This document shows positions 23,017 to 28,933 of a stretch of DNA of 28,933 nt, piece by piece; the first letter of the stretch is position 1, and each line of letters starts with the position of its first letter. Both the position numbers and the translations under genes were made by a program. Below the pieces are notes generated by a model. The model was not told the origin of the DNA. It searched no databases and saw only the letters and a program-made list of their open reading frames with translations. The stretch spans positions 1-28,933 of the forward strand of contig DIGA01000006.1 of the NCBI GenBank assembly GCA_002419365.1. Reading direction: 5' to 3'. This DNA is from Mageeibacillus sp. UBA5734 (GTDB lineage: Bacteria > Bacillota > Clostridia > Saccharofermentanales > UBA5734).

Positions 23017-24126
23017 TTAGAGGTCGAGACCCAGGATGTCTTCTTCACGTTCATCATCCTCGGACACCGGCTCGTCCAGTGTACCGGGATTGGCAATCTG
23101 GGCTCTGATCCGGCTGTCCAGCTCGTCGCGGATTTCCGGGTTGGCCTTTAAAAACAGGCGGGTGTTGTCACGGCCCTGGCCAATCCGCTGGCCCTTGTAA
23201 GAGAACCAGGCGCCGCTTTTTTCCACAAAATCCATGCTGACTGCAAGGTCAAGGATGCAGCCTTCCTTGGAAATGCCCTCACCATAGATGATATCGAACT
23301 CGGCTTCCTTAAAGGGTGGGGCGACTTTGTTCTTGACCACCTTGACCCGGGTTTTCGAACCGACGACATCGGTTCCATTGCGCAAGGTCTCGATCTTGCG
23401 CACGTCGAGGCGGACTGACGCGTAGAATTTGAGAGCGCGGCCGCCCGGAGTCGTCTCAGGGTTGCCGAACATGACACCAACTTTTTCACGCAGCTGGTTG
23501 ATGAAGACAGCCACCGTGCTGGACTTGGAGATGACACCGGCCAGTTTGCGCAGGGCCTGAGACATCAGGCGGGCCTGCAGCCCAACATGGGAGTCACCCA
23601 TCTCGCCGTCAATTTCTGCCTTGGGTACGAGGGCTGCCACGGAGTCGACGACGATGACATCGATGGCGCCGCTGCGGACGAGGGCCTCGGTGATTTCCAA
23701 GGCCTGTTCACCTGTGTCCGGCTGGGATACGATCAGGTTGTCGATGTCGACCCCCAGCTTGGCCGCATAATTCGGGTCGAGGGCATGCTCGGCATCGATA
23801 AATGCCGCCGTGCCGCCCGCACGCTGGGCCTCCGCAATGATGTGCAAAGCAACGGTAGTCTTACCAGATGATTCCGGTCCATAGATCTCGACGACACGAC
23901 CACGCGGCACACCACCGATCCCCAGGGCCAAGTCCAGGGACAAGGCACCGGTCGAGATGGACTCGACTTGCATGGCTGTCCTTTCGCCTAGTTTCATGAC
24001 AGCGCCCTTGCCAAACTGCTTCTCGATCTGGCCGAGCGCGGCATCCAGCGCACGGTTGCGGTCTGATGCCTGCTTCTGGCTGATCTCCTGGGTCGATTTA
24101 CCGGCACCTTTATCTGTCCTGGCCAT
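23017..24126 (-). CDS. recA: recombinase A
   Basis: RecA forms filaments on single-stranded DNA, drives homologous strand exchange and triggers LexA self-cleavage. The 369-residue protein has Walker A GPESSGKT at 83-90, the Walker B-like IVVDSVAALVPKAEI, the DNA-binding loops (GVMFGNPETTPGGRALKFYASVR) and an acidic tail (SEDDEREEDILGLDL). The ATG at 24126 follows a GGAGG site; the 24147 start is rejected because it lies over the SOS box. Expression is SOS-controlled by the promoter and box just upstream. Confidence 0.99.
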   Translation of the reverse strand: MARTDKGAGKSTQEISQKQASDRNRALDAALGQIEKQFGKGAVMKLGERTAMQVESISTGALSLDLALGIGGVPRGRVVEIYGPESSGKTTVALHIIAEAQRAGGTAAFIDAEHALDPNYAAKLGVDIDNLIVSQPDTGEQALEITEALVRSGAIDVIVVDSVAALVPKAEIDGEMGDSHVGLQARLMSQALRKLAGVISKSSTVAVFINQLREKVGVMFGNPETTPGGRALKFYASVRLDVRKIETLRNGTDVVGSKTRVKVVKNKVAPPFKEAEFDIIYGEGISKEGCILDLAVSMDFVEKSGAWFSYKGQRIGQGRDNTRLFLKANPEIRDELDSRIRAQIANPGTLDEPVSEDDEREEDILGLDL

Positions 24127-24140
24127 GGTTACCTCCAAAA

Positions 24141-24154
24141 AGAACATTCGTTCT
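24141..24154. promoter_or_regulatory. LexA (SOS) box at recA
   Basis: The site is a near-perfect palindrome, AGAAC-N4-GTTCT, matching the Firmicutes LexA core GAAC-N4-GTTC, although the outer bases are A/T rather than C/G. It sits about +7 to +20 from the predicted recA start point, where bound LexA would block transcription. Confidence 0.85.
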
Positions 24155-24166
24155 TGTATTCATTTC

Positions 24167-24195
24167 ATTATAGAGTTCGCTTCAGACACCGTCAA
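24167..24195 (-). promoter_or_regulatory. recA promoter
   Basis: On the minus strand TTGACG (24195-24190, 5 of 6) is followed by exactly 17 bases and a perfect TATAAT (24172-24167). The predicted start is near 24160. No terminator separates it from murJ, so some read-through into recA is possible. Confidence 0.85.
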
Positions 24196-24231
24196 CGCAT
24201 CTTTGCCAGTTTCCCAAACTTTCGTTCGACA

Positions 24232-25824
24232 TTAATCGCGCTTTTTCGACAAGCCTATCCGAGCCAAAAATCTCGAATGGACGGTGTCGAGCAGGTTTGA
24301 AGCCTCTTTGACATGGAGCAAAACTGCGACACCAAGGAATACCAGCAGGGCCAGTGCGCTGCGGATAAACAGCCAGACGAGTTCGTTGACCTTGCCCTGC
24401 GGGACATAGCCGACCCGGTTCAGGAACAAAAGCAATACCATCATGGCACTGGCTGCTGCCATCAGGCGCAGCAGGTAGCCACTGAGGTGGCGCGGGGTTG
24501 CCTGCGGGGCTACATAGGCATAGGTCCTGAAGAGGAAAAAGGCACTGACGATGCTGGTCAGGGTGTACGCCAGGGACAAGCCACTGATGTCCATCCGGAA
24601 ACCATGCAACAGGACCAGGCAGAGCAAAGGATTGAGGACCAAAGTCAGAAGGCCATTGACCAAGGCTACCCGGGTCATTTTGCGGGCATAGAAAGCCTGG
24701 TTGGTCAGGAAAACAAACGTCTGGGCAATCATGGCCAGCGTATACCAGCGCAGGACACTCGCAGCAGTGGTGACTTGCTCAGCCGTATAACTGCTGCTCC
24801 ACTGGAAAATGGCCTGGATGACATCCTCTTGCAACGCCAGGAGCAGAGCTGCTGACGGAATCATCAAGAACAGGGCCTGGCGCAAGCTTTGGCCAAACAA
24901 CTGGCCGCTGCCGGATTCATCCCGGGCGGCATGGTGGCGGGCCAGGGACGGTAACATGACATTGCCAATAGCTACCACGAAAATCCCATATGGCAGTTGC
25001 CACGTTGTGGCTGCATTGCGCAACGATGTGGCTGCACCAGGAAACTGGTCGGCAAATCCTGTCAGGATGATGGTGTTGACCTGGACGATCGAACCCGAAA
25101 TCAAGGTTGGCACAGCCAGGCGAACCATCTGGCGGAATCCAGGGTCCTGGTGATCCAGCGACCAGGTGTAGTTTTTTAAGAGTGGCGCTGCCATCACTGC
25201 CTGGAAAATGAAATAGACAGCAGCAGCCCCCATTACGCCCGCGGCGACACGCACTGCACCATTTTCACTGCGTTCACCCAGAAGGACCATGGCCAGAACC
25301 ACAACGATGTTGTAGATGGAGGGCCCAAAAGAGGTCCGGCCAAACTGGCGATACGCATTCAGGATGCCGATGCACAGGGCCGCCAGCATCATGAAGAATA
25401 CCTGGGGGAACAAGGCCCGGGAGACTCGGACTGCCAGCGCCGCAATAGCCGGATCTTTGCTGCTGTTATACAGGGCCAGAAGCTGGGGAGACAGCACTTC
25501 GCCCAGCAGCACAGCAGCCAGCATGGCCAGGGCTGCATAGTTGATCAGGATTGAAAGGCTGCGCCAACCTGTGTTCTCTTCTCCTTTTTCCAGAGCATGC
25601 GAGAGGCTGGGTGTAACCGCAGCGCCAATCGCACCGCCAACCAGGAGCTGGTAAAACAGGTCCGGGATCTGGAAACCGATGATGAAGGCATCAGAAACCA
25701 CACCATAGCCGAGCATGGGTACGATCAGGATCTCGCGCAGATGGCCACTGAGCTTGGATAGCAAAAGACCAGCCATCATGATCAGCGTGGCCAGGCGCAG
25801 GTTATGGGCTTTGACTTGGCTCAT
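24232..25824 (-). CDS. murJ: lipid II flippase MurJ (MviN family)
   Basis: MurJ moves lipid-linked peptidoglycan precursors across the membrane. The 530-residue protein is strongly hydrophobic throughout, consistent with about 14 membrane helices of the MOP superfamily. It has the MviN landmarks LSGHLREILI near 23-32, AFIIGFQIPDLFYQLLVGGAIGAAVTPSL near 46-74 and GILNAYRQFG near 153-162. A soluble basic C-terminal tail ends LARIGLSKKRD. The start overlaps the cinA stop as ATGA. A more distant MOP transporter (SpoVB-like) is possible, but the N-terminal motifs favour MurJ. Confidence 0.94.
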   Translation of the reverse strand: MSQVKAHNLRLATLIMMAGLLLSKLSGHLREILIVPMLGYGVVSDAFIIGFQIPDLFYQLLVGGAIGAAVTPSLSHALEKGEENTGWRSLSILINYAALAMLAAVLLGEVLSPQLLALYNSSKDPAIAALAVRVSRALFPQVFFMMLAALCIGILNAYRQFGRTSFGPSIYNIVVVLAMVLLGERSENGAVRVAAGVMGAAAVYFIFQAVMAAPLLKNYTWSLDHQDPGFRQMVRLAVPTLISGSIVQVNTIILTGFADQFPGAATSLRNAATTWQLPYGIFVVAIGNVMLPSLARHHAARDESGSGQLFGQSLRQALFLMIPSAALLLALQEDVIQAIFQWSSSYTAEQVTTAASVLRWYTLAMIAQTFVFLTNQAFYARKMTRVALVNGLLTLVLNPLLCLVLLHGFRMDISGLSLAYTLTSIVSAFFLFRTYAYVAPQATPRHLSGYLLRLMAAASAMMVLLLFLNRVGYVPQGKVNELVWLFIRSALALLVFLGVAVLLHVKEASNLLDTVHSRFLARIGLSKKRD

Positions 25825-27125
25825 CGCAGCAAGTCCCGCCGGGCCAGGTCAAACGCATTCAAAGCTGATACTTTGCGGACCCGGGCACGATTGCCCGGGA
25901 TCTGCATCCGGCGGACTTCAACACCTCGCTCACTGGCTACAGCCAGATAAACCAGCCCCACCGGTTTTTCATCGGTCCCACCGTCTGGACCAGCAATGCC
26001 AGTGACCGCCACAGCCAGGTCCGTATTCATGACATCACGACATCCTTTGGCCATGGCAATTGCTGTTTCCTCGCTGACGGCACCGAATTGGGCAATCACG
26101 TCAGCAGGGACATGGAGTTGTTGAATCTTGACATCGTTGGCGTAGGCAACAATGCTGCCTTTGAAAACCGCTGAGACGCCGGACAGTTCGCCAAACGTGG
26201 CTGCAATCAGGCCAGCGGTGCAGGATTCGGCAAAGCTGATGGTTTTATGCTGCCCAGAAAGCAGGTCCTTGACCACTGCGGGCATCGTCCTGGGACCGAT
26301 TTCATAAATGTATTCACCGACCCGGCTCTGGATTTCAGCCAGCAAACCCGCCGTATTATCAGGTTCACGTTCGTCATGGACCAGCTGGGTCACCCGGAAC
26401 ATGACCTCGCCCTCGGAGGCATAAGGTGCCAGAGTCGGATTGTGCTGGCCGTCGATCAAATCTTTGAGCAAAGTCTCTGCTGCTGATTCACCGATGCCGA
26501 TCAGACGGACGAAATGATGGCGGAAGCGGGTTGCCGTGCGCATTTCCAGATACGGTGCAGCAGACTCCTGGAACATCAGGGTCATCTCTGATGGTGGTCC
26601 TGGCAGAAGTATCATAACCTTGGGCAGGCCTTGATAGTTAAATTCCAGGATCGCTCCAGGGGCTGTGCCATTGTGGTTGGGCATCACCCGGGCTTTTTCC
26701 GGCATTTGTGCCTGTTTCCAGTTGTTATCTGTGATGTTCAGGCGACCCAGGCGATGAAAGAAGTCAGCGATCGCCGCGCGGCTCTCCGGATGCTCGACCA
26801 GCTTTTGCCCCGCCACTTGGGCGGCAATGGCCATGGTCAGGTCATCCGCTGTCGGGCCCAGGCCGCCGGTGACCACAATCAAGTCTGAGCGACTGGCCGC
26901 TGTTTCCATTGCCAGACGGACACGGTCCGGATTATCACCGACGACAGTCTGGTAATAGGAGGATATTCCGAGGAGCGTCAGCTGGCGGGCCAGCCAGGCC
27001 GCGTTGGTGTTGATGATCTGTCCCAGCAGGAGCTCAGTGCCAACACAGAGAATTTCGCCAATGCGGATCGAATTGAACGGACTCTGTTCGGCCTTGTCCG
27101 CAACATGAACGGTCGATCCGTTCAT
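25821..27125 (-). CDS. cinA: CinA: nicotinamide-nucleotide amidase / competence-damage inducible protein
   Basis: The 434-residue protein has two domains. The N-terminal MoaB-like domain (about 20-190, with GTELLLGQIINTNAAWLARQL and VTGGLGPTADDLT) is linked to ADP-ribose-type pyrophosphatase activity. The C-terminal PncC domain (about 270-430, with SFAESCTAGLIAATF and VTGIAGPDGGTDEKPVGLVY) deamidates nicotinamide mononucleotide. Placement near recA is a conserved arrangement in Gram-positives. Both ends overlap neighbours by four bases (ATGA), showing a tight folD-cinA-murJ unit. The first 19 residues precede the conserved domain. Confidence 0.97.
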   Translation of the reverse strand: MNGSTVHVADKAEQSPFNSIRIGEILCVGTELLLGQIINTNAAWLARQLTLLGISSYYQTVVGDNPDRVRLAMETAASRSDLIVVTGGLGPTADDLTMAIAAQVAGQKLVEHPESRAAIADFFHRLGRLNITDNNWKQAQMPEKARVMPNHNGTAPGAILEFNYQGLPKVMILLPGPPSEMTLMFQESAAPYLEMRTATRFRHHFVRLIGIGESAAETLLKDLIDGQHNPTLAPYASEGEVMFRVTQLVHDEREPDNTAGLLAEIQSRVGEYIYEIGPRTMPAVVKDLLSGQHKTISFAESCTAGLIAATFGELSGVSAVFKGSIVAYANDVKIQQLHVPADVIAQFGAVSEETAIAMAKGCRDVMNTDLAVAVTGIAGPDGGTDEKPVGLVYLAVASERGVEVRRMQIPGNRARVRKVSALNAFDLARRDLLR

Positions 27126-27982
27126 GCCTGGATCCCTTCCTGGCGCAGGAACGTTTGCCAGGTGTTTTCCAGCAGCATGGCAATGGTCATCGGGCCTACC
27201 CCGCCGGGAACGGGAGAAATCGCTGAAGCAACCGGTTCAACACTGGCAAAATCGACATCGCCGACCACTTTACCAGCCGCGTTGCGATTGATCCCAACAT
27301 CGATGACCACCGCGCCCGGCTTGACATATTCGGCTGTGATCATTTCTGGTCTGCCGATGGCAGCAATCAGAATATCCGCCTGGCGACAGACAGCAGCCAA
27401 GTCGCGTGTGCGCGAATGAGTGATGGTGACGGTGCAATGTTCCTTGAGCATCAGCTGAGCGACCGGTTTACCGACAATGTTGCTGCGGCCAACAATGACA
27501 CAATTGGCACCAACCAGTGGGATGTTGTAAGCTTTGAGCATTTCGAGAACACCGGCAGGCGTGCAGGAGACCAGGCCATCTTTGCCCAGGGAAAGCAGCC
27601 CGACATTGACCGGGTGGAACCCATCGACATCTTTTTTCGGGTCGATCGCATTGATCACTTTGAATTCGCTGATCTGGTCCGGCAAGGGCAGCTGGCATAA
27701 AATCCCATGCACGGAAGGGTCCTGGTTGAGCTGGTCGATCAGCTCCAGCAGCTCATGTTCTTCTATGTCCGCCGGCAAACGATAGCCATAGGACATCAGG
27801 CCCGCTTCTTCACAGGCTTTTTTCTTGTTGTTGACATAAATCGATGAAGCAGGGTCTTCACCGACCTGGACGACGGCCAGTCCGGGCCTTTTGCCCGTCT
27901 TGCCGTAAGTTTCCCGGACTTTTTCGGCCAGCTGGCTGCGCAGCTGTGCGGCGAGTTCCTTGCCGCGAATCATGGTGGTCAT
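27122..27982 (-). CDS. folD: bifunctional methylene-THF dehydrogenase / methenyl-THF cyclohydrolase
   Basis: FolD interconverts 5,10-methylene-THF and 10-formyl-THF, supplying formyl groups for purines and initiator tRNA. The 286-residue protein has the active-site Tyr49 and Lys53 in YVNNK, GILCQLPLP, the nucleotide-binding GRSNIVGKPVAQLM and the C-terminal PGGVGPMTIAMLLENT. The ATG at 27982 follows GGGAGG; an internal ATG at 27973 is the other option. The first 125 bases are also read in another frame by the upstream ygiQ-type gene. It works with glyA in the same one-carbon cycle. Confidence 0.98.
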   Translation of the reverse strand: MTTMIRGKELAAQLRSQLAEKVRETYGKTGKRPGLAVVQVGEDPASSIYVNNKKKACEEAGLMSYGYRLPADIEEHELLELIDQLNQDPSVHGILCQLPLPDQISEFKVINAIDPKKDVDGFHPVNVGLLSLGKDGLVSCTPAGVLEMLKAYNIPLVGANCVIVGRSNIVGKPVAQLMLKEHCTVTITHSRTRDLAAVCRQADILIAAIGRPEMITAEYVKPGAVVIDVGINRNAAGKVVGDVDFASVEPVASAISPVPGGVGPMTIAMLLENTWQTFLRQEGIQA

Positions 27983-28933
27983 GGCTGTTTGCCTCCCTCA
28001 TTGCTTGGGTTTTATGTTCCGTGTTCTTGCCTTGGTAAGGTTTGGGCGGGACCAGGCAGTCTGGTCCGTAGCCGATCAGATCGGTCCGGCCGGCTTTCTG
28101 CAGGGCCTGCAAAGCCAGGGGGTGGTACTTGGGTTTGGCATACTGGAGCAAGGCCCGCTGCAGGCGTTTCTCTGCCAGATCCGGGACATGGATCGGCTCG
28201 AGTGTTTCCGGATCGAGACCGGTGTAATACATGGTCGTGGATACGGTTCCGGGTGTGGGGTAGAAATCCTGGACCTGCTCCGGAACCACGCGATTGGCTT
28301 TGATGTATAAGGCCAGCTCGATCGCGTCCTCCAGGGTCGTGCCCGGATGTCCGGAAATCAGATAGGGGACCAGGAACTGTTTTTTGCCCAGCTGGGTATT
28401 GATTTGCTCATACCGCTTCTTGAATCGCTGGTAAACAGCTGGACCAGGCTTGCCCATCGCGCGGAGGGTGCCTTCACTGATGTGCTCCGGGGCCACTTTC
28501 AACTGCCCACTGACGTGATGGCGGCAGACCTCTTCCAGGAAACCGGATTGCTCATCCATCAGGACGGTGTCAAACCGGATCCCGGAACGGATGAAGACTT
28601 TTTTCACACCGTCAAGCGCTCGGACTTTTTTCAGGATACCCAGATACGAGCGGTGGTCAGTGCGCAAAGCCGGGCATGGCTCCGGCGTGATGCACTGGCG
28701 GTCTTTGCAGACCCTCCCCTTCTCCTGTTTGGCACAGCCCGGTTCAAAGAAATTTGCTGTTGGTCCACCGAGGTCATGGATATATCCTTTGAAATCAGGG
28801 TCCGCGATCAAGGTCTGGGCTTCGTTCAAAATAGACGTTTCGCTGCGCCGGGTGACGATCCGTCCATGATGGAAGGTGATGGCGCAGAAATGGCAACCAC
28901 CGTAGCAACCGCGATGGCTGTTGATCGAAAAGC
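27858..28933 (-). CDS. YgiQ-family radical SAM protein, partial (C-terminal part)
   Basis: The gene enters from beyond the right edge; the frame is open to 28931 and 357 residues are visible, roughly the second half of a family of about 600-700 residues. The first visible residues contain the radical SAM cysteines RGCYGGCHFC (partial residues 7-16, Cys9, Cys13, Cys16), followed by family segments DLGGPTANFFEPGC, LKVAPEHISEGTLRAMGKPG, YLISGHPGTTLEDAIELA and QVQDFYPTPGTVST. The substrate is not known. An apparent start at 28829 is only an internal codon. After GYGPDCLVPP near the usual family C-terminus, it continues for about 60 residues and overlaps folD by 125 bases. The tail is arginine-rich and looks like an out-of-frame reading of folD. 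Confidence 0.93.
   Translation of the reverse strand, partial: FSINSHRGCYGGCHFCAITFHHGRIVTRRSETSILNEAQTLIADPDFKGYIHDLGGPTANFFEPGCAKQEKGRVCKDRQCITPEPCPALRTDHRSYLGILKKVRALDGVKKVFIRSGIRFDTVLMDEQSGFLEEVCRHHVSGQLKVAPEHISEGTLRAMGKPGPAVYQRFKKRYEQINTQLGKKQFLVPYLISGHPGTTLEDAIELALYIKANRVVPEQVQDFYPTPGTVSTTMYYTGLDPETLEPIHVPDLAEKRLQRALLQYAKPKYHPLALQALQKAGRTDLIGYGPDCLVPPKPYQGKNTEHKTQAMREANSHDHHDSRQGTRRTAAQPAGRKSPGNLRQDGQKARTGRRPGR

Overview
The window is a compact run of 29 genes, all read on the minus strand. It is almost certainly chromosomal core DNA of a Gram-positive anaerobe-like bacterium (Firmicutes/Bacillota, probably Clostridia). The reasons are the gene order acpP-rnc-smc-ftsY-ylxM-ffh-rpsP-khpA-rimM-trmD-rplS-ylqF-rnhB-yraN, a ThiI without a rhodanese domain paired with its own cysteine desulfurase, a GAAC-N4-GTTC type LexA box at recA, and consensus AGGAGG ribosome sites. 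GC looks to be in the mid-50s by eye. No gap between genes exceeds about 135 bases. I see no mobile element, CRISPR array, tRNA or rRNA.

Reading in transcription order (right to left): (1) 28933-24232 holds a ygiQ-type radical SAM gene cut by the window edge, then folD, cinA and murJ, joined by overlaps. (2) 24195-20473 holds recA-recX-rimO-pgsA behind a near-consensus promoter with an SOS box. (3) 20433-14724 holds acpP, with its own promoter, a candidate FabT-like operator and a strong terminator, then rnc-smc-ftsY. (4) 14684-10564 is the translation/SRP operon ylxM-ffh-rpsP-khpA-rimM-trmD, and rplS has a second strong promoter inside the end of trmD. It ends at an intrinsic terminator at 10511-10543. 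(5) 10443-8517 holds rbgA(ylqF)-rnhB-yraN. (6) 8488-5655 holds a MocR-fold aminotransferase and purB, ending in two hairpins. (7) 5524-1345 holds a GntR/HutC regulator, a cysteine desulfurase, thiI and an AIR-synthase-like protein, tightly coupled. (8) glyA follows with its own likely promoter, and 61 bases remain at the left edge.

Most of the content is housekeeping: DNA repair (recA, recX), chromosome segregation (smc), protein targeting (ffh, ftsY, ylxM), ribosome and tRNA maturation (rimM, trmD, rbgA, thiI, rimO, khpA), lipid and cell-wall export (pgsA, acpP, murJ), and one-carbon/purine metabolism (folD, purB, glyA). I do not see a clearly new biological system. The points most worth a second look are regulatory or contextual: the regulator-led sulfur-transfer cluster with an unassigned AIR-synthase-like protein; a ylxM promoter that predicts a leaderless mRNA and overlaps a perfect inverted repeat; a FabT-like operator inside the acpP promoter; terminator hairpins lying directly against the gntR and rnc start sites; a 125-base ygiQ/folD coding overlap; and a G9 tract in the conserved core of trmD.
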